From: Methylorubrum rhodinum
Lineage (GTDB): Bacteria; Pseudomonadota; Alphaproteobacteria; Rhizobiales; Beijerinckiaceae
NCBI RefSeq assembly: GCF_014199935.1
Contig: NZ_JACHOP010000031.1
Location: 1 to 51,266 of the forward strand
Reading direction: 5' to 3'
DNA: 51,266 nt
Numbering within the stretch: the stretch's first letter is position 1; each line of letters begins with the position of its first letter. This document shows positions 37,584-44,934 of the stretch, one piece after another. The translations under genes and the position numbers were made by a program. Under the pieces are notes generated by a model. That model did not search any database. It was not told where the DNA came from and saw only the letters and a program-made list of their open reading frames with translations.

Positions 37584-37722
37584 GCCGGCGCCTGAGGCCA
37601 GCAAGAAATTGGAGCGGCAGCGCAACGCTTGCCCAGGCTCGGTGCCGCTACAAACTTGATTTCGGCATTTGCCCGAATGATATCAGCGGCCATCCCGATA
37701 CGAGAGCGCAACCGATCGCACG

Positions 37723-38343
37723 ATGATGGCTGACGAGACGGAACACCAGAACCGGACGAACGGCGCCGAGGCGAGCCAAGAGGCCACACCGGCCGCGCAG
37801 GCCACGGTCCAGGGCGCGGGCGCCGATGCCGAGGCCTTGGCGGGCGCCATCGCCGAGCGCGACGAGTTCAAGGACCGGCTGCTGCGCACGCTGGCCGAGA
37901 TGGAGAACCTGCGCCGCCGCACCGAGCGCGACGTGGCCGACGCCCGCACCTACGCGGTGACGAACTTCGCCCGCGACATGCTCAACGCCGCCGACAACAT
38001 CCGCCGCGCGCTGGAGAGCGTGCCGGCCGAGGCCCGCAGCTCCGCCGACGGCGCGTTCAAGGGCCTGATCGAGGGCATCGAGCTGACCGAGCGCGATCTG
38101 GCCAAGACCCTGGAGCGCCACGGCGTGAAGGTGGTGGAGCCGCACGGCCAGCGCTTCGACCCGAACCGCCATCAGGCGATGTTCGAGGTGCCGAACACCG
38201 AAGTCCCCAACGGCACCGTCGTCCAGGTGGTGCAGACCGGCTACGTCATCGGCGACCGCACGCTCCGCCCCGCCCTCGTCGGCGTGTCGAAGGGCGGGCC
38301 GAAGCCGGATGCGGCCAAGGACAAGGCTACCGACGCAGTCTGA
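37723..38343 (+). CDS. grpE: GrpE nucleotide-exchange factor
   Basis: Releases ADP from DnaK. A 206-residue protein: acidic variable N-terminus, long coiled coil with EFKDRLLRTLAEMENLRRRT, and C-terminal beta domain with FDPNRHQAMFEVPN and VVQVVQTGYVIGDRTLRPAL. Starts at one of two adjacent ATGs. Its stop is only 6 nt from the stop of the convergent methyltransferase gene. Confidence 0.96.
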   Translation: MMADETEHQNRTNGAEASQEATPAAQATVQGAGADAEALAGAIAERDEFKDRLLRTLAEMENLRRRTERDVADARTYAVTNFARDMLNAADNIRRALESVPAEARSSADGAFKGLIEGIELTERDLAKTLERHGVKVVEPHGQRFDPNRHQAMFEVPNTEVPNGTVVQVVQTGYVIGDRTLRPALVGVSKGGPKPDAAKDKATDAV

Positions 38344-38349
38344 TCGATC

Positions 38350-39021
38350 TCAGCCCCGCGTCGCGATCCAGACAACGTGACGCGGGCCGCTCGTGCCGCT
38401 GGCCGGGATGCGGGTTTCCTCGACCGCAAAACCCATCCGCTGGAGCCGGGCCTTGAACTTGCGGTCCGGCGTGCCGGACCAGACGCCGAGCACGCCGCCG
38501 GGCTTGAGCGCCCATTGCGCCCGCTTGAGGCCCCACTCGTCGTAGAGCCGGTCGTTGGCCCGTCGCATCAGGCCCTCGGGGCCGTTGTCGACATCGAGCA
38601 GGATCGCGTCCCAGGCCTCCGCCCCCGCCTGCACCAGCCGGTTCACATCGATCTCGCGCAGTTCCACGCGTGGATCGTCGAGGCAGCCGCGGAACACCTC
38701 GGCGAGCGGCCCGCGGGCCCAGGCCGCGACCGCGGGCACCAGTTCGGCCACGACGACTTCTGCTTCCGGTCCGAGCGCCCGCAGCGCCGCGCGGAGCGTA
38801 AACCCCATGCCGAGGCCGCCGATCAGCACCCTGGCATCGGGGCGCTCCGCGAGATGCGCGCAGGCGAGCGAGGCCAGGGCCTCCTCCGAGTGGCCGCGCG
38901 TGGAGTTCATCAACTCCTTGTTCTCGACCACGATCGAGAACTCGCGTCCCCGCTGCATCAGGTCGAGGCTCTTGCCGCCGCCGGGCACGGGCCCGGTGCC
39001 GAGATGGACCCAGGCGTTCAT
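38350..39021 (-). CDS. Spermidine-synthase-like SAM-dependent methyltransferase
   Basis: A 223-residue class I Rossmann protein of the SpeE-like group: VLIGGLGMGFTLRAALRALG (cofactor loop), VVVAELVPAVAAWARG and DAILLDVDNGPEGL. It is shorter than true spermidine synthase and lacks its N-terminal strand domain, so polyamine synthesis is not assured. Start ATG 39021. Confidence 0.75.
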   Translation of the reverse strand: MNAWVHLGTGPVPGGGKSLDLMQRGREFSIVVENKELMNSTRGHSEEALASLACAHLAERPDARVLIGGLGMGFTLRAALRALGPEAEVVVAELVPAVAAWARGPLAEVFRGCLDDPRVELREIDVNRLVQAGAEAWDAILLDVDNGPEGLMRRANDRLYDEWGLKRAQWALKPGGVLGVWSGTPDRKFKARLQRMGFAVEETRIPASGTSGPRHVVWIATRG

Positions 39022-39069
39022 AGTGACCTGTTCATAGAGACGTTCTGAAGCGTGCGATGACGGTTCGCG

Positions 39070-39121
39070 AGCGCATCGTCCGGTTCCGAAAACCGGTGGC
39101 CGCGTTTCGGGACGATGCGCT
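39070..39121. repeat. Rhizobiales-type palindromic intergenic repeat
   Basis: AGCGCATCGTCC (39070-39081) pairs perfectly with GGACGATGCGCT (39110-39121), with an inner CCGGTT-CCGAA-AACCGG hairpin. The CCGAAAACCGG core and flanking ATG/CAT-containing arms look like the palindromic repeats scattered through Rhizobiales genomes. An open frame runs through it (from 39057) but is probably not translated from there. Confidence 0.65.
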
Positions 39122-39185
39122 GGACGCAACCCCGGCCGCGTCGACCGCGATTGCCCTTTACGAGGCCCCGCGTCTATCAGCGCGC

Positions 39186-39443
39186 ATGGCCAAGCGCATC
39201 AAGTCTCTGCCGCAGCAACGCGGCTTCGTGAGTTTCGACGTCGTCTTCGCCGACGGCTCGCGCGCCTCGAACCGGCGCGTCCCGATGGAAATCCTGGGCG
39301 GCCTCGACGGCGACCTGCCGGCGCATCAGCTCATCGCGGAGCAGGAAGCCGAGATTGCCCAGAAGGCGGGCCGACCGCCACGCGCGATCGAGAGCCTGAC
39401 CCGGTCGCCCCCGCCGATCCAGAAGCCCCTCGGGGCCGGCTGA
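39186..39443 (+). CDS. Small protein of unknown function
   Basis: An 85-residue protein from ATG 39186 (AKRIKSLPQQRGFVSFDVVF...). The middle part reads like a short beta-alpha unit, with an acidic helix AHQLIAEQEAEIAQKAG and a Pro-rich tail. A start at 39057 would add 43 residues encoded by a palindromic repeat, so I prefer the inner ATG, though it has no clear ribosome site. Family not recognised. Confidence 0.6.
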   Translation: MAKRIKSLPQQRGFVSFDVVFADGSRASNRRVPMEILGGLDGDLPAHQLIAEQEAEIAQKAGRPPRAIESLTRSPPPIQKPLGAG

Positions 39444-39452
39444 GTCCCGGCC

Positions 39453-39479
39453 GTGCGCCTCGGCGGAGCCGAGGCGCAC
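39453..39479. terminator. Strong hairpin between convergent genes
   Basis: GTGCGCCTCGGC-GGA-GCCGAGGCGCAC: a perfect 12-bp stem with a 3-nt loop, 9 nt after the stop at 39443 and 35 nt before the permease stop. No T run on either side; probably a bidirectional transcription end. Confidence 0.7.
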
Positions 39480-39514
39480 CCCGCCCCGCCGTATTCGATC
39501 GGGCGACGGCGCCG

Positions 39515-40303
39515 TCAGCGCGCAGTGACGTATCGGTCCATCAGGAACCCGATCGTCAGACTCGCGAAGATCCAGCCGCAGACATACAGATAATCGATGT
39601 GAATCGGCAGGTTGGGCTCGTATCCGAGGCGGACCCATTCGACGATCTGCACCATCGGATTCCATCTCATGATCGTATAGATATCCTCCGGCATGTAGCA
39701 CGCCATGAACATGACCCCGCTGGTCATATAGAGAATAATTGTAATCAGCATATAGATCATGGCCCAGAACGGGAAGATCGCGACAATTCCAATGTTGACG
39801 ACGCCGATGGCGATTCCCATCGCCATCGCGGCGACATAACCCGTCAGTGCCATGGTGAAATCGACCGGAACCGGATCGACACCGAAGGAGATCAGGAACG
39901 CGAGGATAACGCCGATACCCATGAAGCTGCTGACGATTTCGACCAGGGCACGAGCAGCCATCGTGTCGACGCGCTTGACTTGAGGAAACCAGGTCAATGA
40001 TCTGTGGACGTTGTAACCTTTCAGCATCTCTCGGGAGATATACTTGAAAGCCAGGAATGGAACCGCGCCTGTCGCGACGAAGAGCAACGGCGAGTCCCCC
40101 ATCGGGGAGTCGAGCCCTCGGTGCAACATGAGTCCGAAGATCACTATGACGTGCACGACCGGCCACATCATCTGGGCGAGGTAGCCCCAGTACGAGCCGC
40201 CGAAGCGGCTGCGCATGTCGCGCAGGATGAGGGCGCTGAGGACCTGCAGGTAGATGTCGGTCTGGGTCGGCCGAGCCGGGAGGGCGTGGGTCTGGGTGGT
40301 CAT
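39515..40303 (-). CDS. ABC-2 type polysaccharide-export permease (KpsM-like)
   Basis: A 262-residue membrane protein with about six helices: LSALILRDMRSRFGGSYWGY at the N-terminus, then FGLMLHRGLDSPMGDSPLLF and MYMLITII-like segments near the middle. This is the inner-membrane part of capsule or O-antigen exporters. The partner ATPase (KpsT-like) is not in the window. Its DNA is clearly richer in A/T than its neighbours (for example around 39700-39860), a sign of transfer. Start ATG 40303 at TTQTHALPARP. Confidence 0.82.
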   Translation of the reverse strand: MTTQTHALPARPTQTDIYLQVLSALILRDMRSRFGGSYWGYLAQMMWPVVHVIVIFGLMLHRGLDSPMGDSPLLFVATGAVPFLAFKYISREMLKGYNVHRSLTWFPQVKRVDTMAARALVEIVSSFMGIGVILAFLISFGVDPVPVDFTMALTGYVAAMAMGIAIGVVNIGIVAIFPFWAMIYMLITIILYMTSGVMFMACYMPEDIYTIMRWNPMVQIVEWVRLGYEPNLPIHIDYLYVCGWIFASLTIGFLMDRYVTAR

Positions 40304-40400
40304 GGAGATCCGTCGCACGCAGGGGGGCGCTGCGGGCCTCATCGCCCGCAATCGTGCCGAAATCGAGGAGCGGGCCCGCTCGCCGTCGACCGCTTCGTCG

Positions 40401-40589
40401 TCAGACGAAGTGGCGGAAGACAACCCGCTCCTTCGGTTCCGGGTCGTCCTCCATCGAGGTCTCGCCGGTCGTCTGGACCAGCCCGAGACCGACGGTGGAG
40501 ACGAGCAGGAGCGACAACAGGCGGAGGATCCGGTGCGCGTGGCGCAGCGATCCGCGCGCGGTGGCCCCGATGATGCGACGATCCATCAT
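40401..40589 (-). CDS. Possible small single-span membrane protein
   Basis: A 62-residue frame from the ATG-ATG at 40589: basic N-terminus, one hydrophobic segment (ILRLLSLLLVSTVGLGLV) and an acidic tail ending in a charged stretch. It could be a small exported or anchored protein. The frame continues upstream without good coding signs, so the start and even the gene are uncertain. Confidence 0.4.
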   Translation of the reverse strand: MMDRRIIGATARGSLRHAHRILRLLSLLLVSTVGLGLVQTTGETSMEDDPEPKERVVFRHFV

Positions 40590-40757
40590 GCCCGTATCCC
40601 GCCCGCGCATCCGGTCGGCCCGGACGACACTCCGAACGATGCGGCCCGAGCTTGGCCCTTTTGTGGCAAGGGCCGGCTCGGCAGGGGGGGAGACGACGGG
40701 CGGACGCCGATCGAAAAAACATCCGTCGCTCGAACACGTTGGAAGCGCTGCTGCCGA

Positions 40758-40791
40758 TGGGGCCAAGACGCCGGTGGGGCCAAGACGCCGG
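40758..40791. repeat. 17-bp tandem duplication in a long non-coding gap
   Basis: TGGGGCCAAGACGCCGG occurs twice head to tail (40758-40774, 40775-40791), followed by a GCCGCCGG...CCGGCGG hairpin up to about 40825. The 484-bp gap 40590-41073 holds this repeat block and no gene I can support. Confidence 0.7.
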
Positions 40792-41073
40792 CGTGGCGCC
40801 GCCGGCTCGAAACCGGCGGTGGCCTTGGATGTCCTCTTCATGGGAGGACGGCGACTGAAAGCTTCGGGCGTCCGCGAGACCGATCGACCTCTCGGCTCGC
40901 CGCTGCCATTCGGTTCCTCGGACGGCAACGCAGAAGTGGGTGTCGGCGATCTCTTCACGCCGCACCGTCGGCATGGCGCCATCTCCGATAGGGCTGGCAG
41001 ACGGCGGCTGATCGGCTATGGTCGCGCCGCTCCGCTACCCCTCTGCCGCCGCGCTCGGCCCGAGAATTGATTG

Positions 41074-42141
41074 ATGTCACTGGACACAACAGCTGTGCCC
41101 TTCAAGCATCCGCGCGTCATGGGCACGCTGATCTGTAAAGATCCGCCAATCGTCCTCGGTGGCATGAACGGCCGCGCGCACGATTACCCGCTGAATTCGG
41201 CATCGCTCGACGCCTTCATCCGTCATGAGCGGCCGATGTACTACTTCTTCTGTCCTCAGTGGAGCTTCACGAACGCGGCCTATCTCAAGACGGCGGTGGC
41301 TGCGCTCACGGATCGCATGATGCGGTTCCCGCAGCACACCTACACCATCCTGGTGAACGATCCGATCGACCTCCCGACGGTTCGTGCCGCCCTGCCCGGG
41401 GTCGGGGTCCATGTCTGGAACACGAACTGCACCGCGGACCCGGCGGCGTTTTCCGGTCCGCCGGTCGAGGCGCTGGAGCCCGAATACGACGCCCTCTACA
41501 ACGCACGGTTTTCGCCGTACAAGCGGATCGAACTGGCTGCCAAGGTCGAGCGTCTGTGCCTGATCTCGCGCGGATGGAACACCTCGCAGGTCGGAGCGCT
41601 GCGCGCGCTCGTTCCCGACGCCTACATCCCGAACATCGGCGAGAACGATCAGCCTCGGGTGCTGGCGCCGAAGGAAATCGCCTCGATCGCAGCCCGATCC
41701 CGATGCGGCCTGATGCTGTCCGGGATCGAGGGGCAGACGCGCGCCATCATGGAGTACCTGCTCTGCGGCCTTCCGGTGGTGACGACGCCGAACTACGGCG
41801 GTCGCGACCGTTTCCTCACGCCGTCCAATTCGCTCTTCGCCGGTCCCGATCCGATGTCCGTGGCCGCGACCGTGAGAATGGTTCCCGAGATCGGCTTCGA
41901 CCGGCATGAGATCCGGGCGGAGGCTCTACGGGCCATGGAGAAGGAGAAGCGGCTCCTCGTCCAGATCGTCAACTCCGTGATCGAAGCCAAGGGAGAGCGG
42001 ACCGTCCGGCTGGAGGAATTGCGCCTGCCCCACAAGACGTCGAGCGAGCCCAACCGACTGTCGTATTACTTCACGGAATTGGGGTACGAATTGCCGCCGC
42101 CCGAGGCGTTTGTCAGCGCGACGCTCTCAGCGGCTGTTTGA
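41074..42141 (+). CDS. Glycosyltransferase-like protein (GT4-type C-terminal region)
   Basis: A 355-residue soluble protein. The second half has a GT-B layout: RCGLMLSGIEGQTRAIMEYL then CGLPVVTTPNYGGRDRFLT, the donor-binding Glu-containing segment of GT4 enzymes. The first half (YYFFCPQWSFTNAAYLKTAV, YTILVNDPIDLPTVRAAL) is less typical. Start ATG 41074; a TTG directly before it is not needed. Downstream of the orphan export permease on the other strand, so both may belong to a surface-polysaccharide system, of which little is present. Confidence 0.68.
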   Translation: MSLDTTAVPFKHPRVMGTLICKDPPIVLGGMNGRAHDYPLNSASLDAFIRHERPMYYFFCPQWSFTNAAYLKTAVAALTDRMMRFPQHTYTILVNDPIDLPTVRAALPGVGVHVWNTNCTADPAAFSGPPVEALEPEYDALYNARFSPYKRIELAAKVERLCLISRGWNTSQVGALRALVPDAYIPNIGENDQPRVLAPKEIASIAARSRCGLMLSGIEGQTRAIMEYLLCGLPVVTTPNYGGRDRFLTPSNSLFAGPDPMSVAATVRMVPEIGFDRHEIRAEALRAMEKEKRLLVQIVNSVIEAKGERTVRLEELRLPHKTSSEPNRLSYYFTELGYELPPPEAFVSATLSAAV

Positions 42142-42183
42142 CGGTCCGGTCTTGTTCACCGGCGAGCGTGGCCGAACGCATCG

Positions 42184-42339
42184 ATGCGGCTTTCCGAGGG
42201 TCCGTTCTCGGCCCTGCGCGCCACGCCGATGCTCACCGATGATCAGGTCACCCATCGCGTCCATGACGTCCACGCGCTCGTCCTCGACCGAATGAACGCG
42301 GGGCGCCTCGCCCGCGGACCGCTTGTTGCAGCAGGATGA
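42184..42339 (+). CDS. Possible small ORF of unknown function
   Basis: A 51-residue frame (RLSEGPFSALRATPMLTDDQ...) with the usual high G/C at third codon positions over most of its length. No clear ribosome site. It ends within sequence that may already belong to a decayed cold-shock gene. Weak support. Confidence 0.3.
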   Translation: MRLSEGPFSALRATPMLTDDQVTHRVHDVHALVLDRMNAGRLARGPLVAAG

Positions 42340-42444
42340 CGGCGCGGAGGCGCCTGCGTCGAGCAGGGACGGCGCGGCACCGATCGCATCGGCTCCGTCA
42401 GAACCGTGCTGCCGGGAGACGGTGGAGGCGTTTCGCGAATCGGC

Positions 42445-42603
42445 CGGGACGTGTTCGTGCATATCGTCTGCGTCGAGAAAGCCGGTCTTCGCGACCTCGC
42501 GGACGGCCGAAAAATCGCCTATGAGGATGTGATCGACCGATGCCGCGGCACAGCCTCGGCGGACAACCTCAAGGTCGACGAGACGATCGTTCGTGCCGGA
42601 AGC
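42445..42603 (+). pseudogene. Cold-shock protein remnant (C-terminal half)
   Basis: The frame here reads DVFVHIVCVEKAGLRDLADG then RKIAYEDVIDRCRGTASADN and LKV, matching the second half of CspA-type proteins, including the RNP2-like VFVHI. The N-terminal part with the RNP1 motif (KGFGFI) is missing and the upstream sequence does not resume it, so the gene is broken. The 545-bp gap 42142-42686 contains this and one doubtful small ORF. Confidence 0.65.
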
Positions 42604-42686
42604 CAAGGATGCGGCCGGCACGCGCGCACGACGTAAAGATCCCACTGCATCATCCTGTGCCTTGGGCAGCGCAGCAGAGGCCCACC

Positions 42687-42872
42687 ATGGCAGGATCGAA
42701 TTCGACCGGTCGCTCGGCGACCCTATCGATGGCCGACTTCAACGAGCGTGCGAAGCGCGCAGTGGCCAAGACGCCGACGATCGAGAAGCCGCCGGAGAAG
42801 CGCCGCAACGCACCCCGGCCGAGCAAGCCGCCGGTCGCCGCCAAGCCGGAGGGCGAAGCCGAGAGCGAGTAG
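42687..42872 (+). CDS. Small basic Pro/Lys-rich protein
   Basis: A 61-residue frame from ATG 42687, with AGAGG 7 nt upstream. It reads ADFNERAKRAVAKTPTIEKP and continues Lys/Pro/Ala-rich. Predicted disordered; function unknown. Confidence 0.5.
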   Translation: MAGSNSTGRSATLSMADFNERAKRAVAKTPTIEKPPEKRRNAPRPSKPPVAAKPEGEAESE

Positions 42873-43101
42873 ACCGGCGGCGCGCACTCCGACCCCGGAA
42901 CGGGCGGAAGCGCATCGTCGCGAGGCCGGCGCGATGACGCGCCGGTATCGGTTCGGCCTGGACGAAGAGCGTTCGGTGGATGTCGGGCGGAGATCTCTGT
43001 GCGCAGGGTCTCGGGCAGCCTCGTGGTTCACCGCGACCTCGCCCTTCGTCGTGATGCAGGTCTTCGGCTGAGATGTCGTGAGTTTGGCCGGAGACCCCGC
43101 C

Positions 43102-43434
43102 ATGAAGCGTTCCCGCACCACCGGCCACCCGGCCGAACCGCTGCCCGCGGGTGCAGCCCCTGTCGCGCAGCCCGAGCGGAACGCGGCGGTCGATGCGGCC
43201 GTTACGGCTCTGATCTCGCTGGTCGCGGCCGTCGAGACGCAGCCGGCGGGACCGGCGGCGAAGGCATACCGGGCCGCGATCCGCCGGAAGGGCGAGGAGG
43301 CTGCCGCCGCGGGCGGGAGCGCGGTGCTGCGAGCCGTGCTGCGCCGCGTCTGCGACGCCGCCCCCGACCGCGCAGACCGCCGCGAGCGGATCCTGACCGA
43401 GGCGTGGGCGGGCCTGATCGCGGAGAAATCCTGA
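43102..43434 (+). CDS. Small helical protein of unknown function
   Basis: A 110-residue frame from ATG 43102 (GGAGACC upstream). Ala/Arg-rich, with helices such as AAVDAAVTALISLVAAVE and AVLRAVLRRVCDAA. Family not recognised. A GTG 24 nt earlier is less likely. Confidence 0.5.
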   Translation: MKRSRTTGHPAEPLPAGAAPVAQPERNAAVDAAVTALISLVAAVETQPAGPAAKAYRAAIRRKGEEAAAAGGSAVLRAVLRRVCDAAPDRADRRERILTEAWAGLIAEKS

Positions 43435-43487
43435 CGGGCCGCGAAGGCACCGGCACCCACCCCGGCGGTCAGGTGCGGACGCCGTGC

Positions 43488-43551
43488 CGCCTCTCGCAAG
43501 TCTCGCCTTTCGCAAGTCTCGCCTCTCGCATGTCTCGCCTCTCGCGGCGCT
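43488..43551. repeat. Four 16-bp tandem repeats upstream of the desaturase
   Basis: CGCCTCTCGCAAGTCT (43488-43503) is followed by CGCCTTTCGCAAGTCT, CGCCTCTCGCATGTCT and CGCCTCTCGCGGCGCT. The units are 16 bp, so they do not keep a reading frame. The array ends 24 bp before the desaturase start codon. Confidence 0.85.
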
Positions 43552-43575
43552 CAACACACAGGATCGTCGACCATC

Positions 43576-44652
43576 GTGACCGGAGCGTCCCCGAACCCGC
43601 CCACGCCGTCCAGGCTCGCCGACGAGGCATCGCGCCCCGAAGAGGCGCAGCTCGCGCGGGACGTGGCTCGGCACTGCGCCGCGTTCCGCGAGCCGATTCC
43701 CAGGCTGGCCCTCCGGCAGGTCGCCGACACCCTGTTGCCGTACCTGATCCTCTGCGCGGTGATGCTCGGCATGGCCGCGAACGGCCACACACTCCTGACC
43801 CTGCCGCTGGCCGTGCCGGCGGGCGGGCTCCTGGTCCGGCTCTTCATCATCCAGCACGATTGCGGACACGGCTCGTTCCTGCCCTCACGCCGCGGCAACG
43901 ACTGGCTCGGCCGCGCCTTGAGCCTTCTGACGGTGACGCCTTACGACAGCTGGAAGCGGGCCCACGCCCTGCATCATGCCTCCACCGGCGATCTCAGCCG
44001 CCGCGGCACCGGGGATATCCATACGCTGACGGTGCGCGAGTACCTCGCTCTGCCGCGTGGGAGCCGGCTCCGCTATCGCCTCTACCGCAATCCGTTCCTC
44101 CTGATCGTGCTCGGCTCTCCGCTCAACTTCCTGCTGCTGCAGCGGCTGCCCTCCGGCGTCGGGCTCCCGTGGCGGACGGCGTGGCGCGACGTGCTTGCGC
44201 TCGATGCGGTGCTCCTCGCCGGCCTCGGGCTGCTCGCGCTCGGGGTCGGCGGCGTCGGGCCGGTGCTCTGGGTGTTCCTGCCGGTGATCAGCGTCGCCGC
44301 CTGGATCGGGGGCTGGCTGTTCTACGTCCAGCACCAGTACGAGGAGACCGTCTGGGAGGAGGCCGGCGCCTGGGACTTTTACCGCGCAGCGCTGGGCGGC
44401 AGTTCGTACTACGTCCTGCCTCGCGTCCTGCAATGGTTCACCGGCAATGTCGGCCTGCACCACGTCCACCATCTGAACAGCCGCATTCCGAACTACCGCC
44501 TGCAGGAATGCCTGGACGCCCACGAGATCCTCGGTCGCGTCGGCCGCCTGACGCTGCGCGACAGCCTGGGCTGCCTGAACCTGGCGCTCTGGGACGAGGA
44601 CGCGCGGAAGATGGTCGGATTCGCACGGGTGCGAAGGCTCCAGGCCGCCTGA
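43576..44652 (+). CDS. Membrane fatty-acid desaturase
   Basis: A 358-residue di-iron desaturase with the three His boxes: HDCGHGSF, HALHHASTG and HHVHHLNSRIP, and about four to six membrane helices. It inserts a double bond in an acyl chain, probably of membrane lipid. Start is GTG 43576; the leader holds the 16-bp tandem repeats. A nearby broken cold-shock gene would fit a cold-response neighbourhood, but that is inference. Confidence 0.9.
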   Translation: MTGASPNPPTPSRLADEASRPEEAQLARDVARHCAAFREPIPRLALRQVADTLLPYLILCAVMLGMAANGHTLLTLPLAVPAGGLLVRLFIIQHDCGHGSFLPSRRGNDWLGRALSLLTVTPYDSWKRAHALHHASTGDLSRRGTGDIHTLTVREYLALPRGSRLRYRLYRNPFLLIVLGSPLNFLLLQRLPSGVGLPWRTAWRDVLALDAVLLAGLGLLALGVGGVGPVLWVFLPVISVAAWIGGWLFYVQHQYEETVWEEAGAWDFYRAALGGSSYYVLPRVLQWFTGNVGLHHVHHLNSRIPNYRLQECLDAHEILGRVGRLTLRDSLGCLNLALWDEDARKMVGFARVRRLQAA

Positions 44653-44934
44653 AGCGGCGACCGTCGGCGGCCGCGCCTGCGACGCGAGCGGCGTTGCGTT
44701 CCGCCGCGGGCCGGGATCGGCCGGGGAGTGACGACAGGCCGGTCAGGCGCGTGGCAAGGCGATCACGCCCTCGCGGCCGAACCGCGATGCCGACCGCTCG
44801 GCGCCGCCACCGGAACCGAAGCTCGGCCGGGGCCTCGGACTTGCGGACCCGTCGGTATTCCGTTGAAGGTGCCTCGTGTCGCGCGAACGGGTGAACGTCA
44901 TGGTCGGCCGTCGCGCTGCGACACGGAACTCACG

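Noticed and set aside
37655..37680. Possible heat-shock (sigma-32) promoter before grpE: CTTGAT and CCCGAATGAT
   Set aside because: The spacer is only about 11 bp and the -10 match is poor.
42127..42645. 172-residue minus-strand frame over the csp remnant
   Set aside because: It is the antisense of the cold-shock sequence; antisense frames of csp genes are often open.
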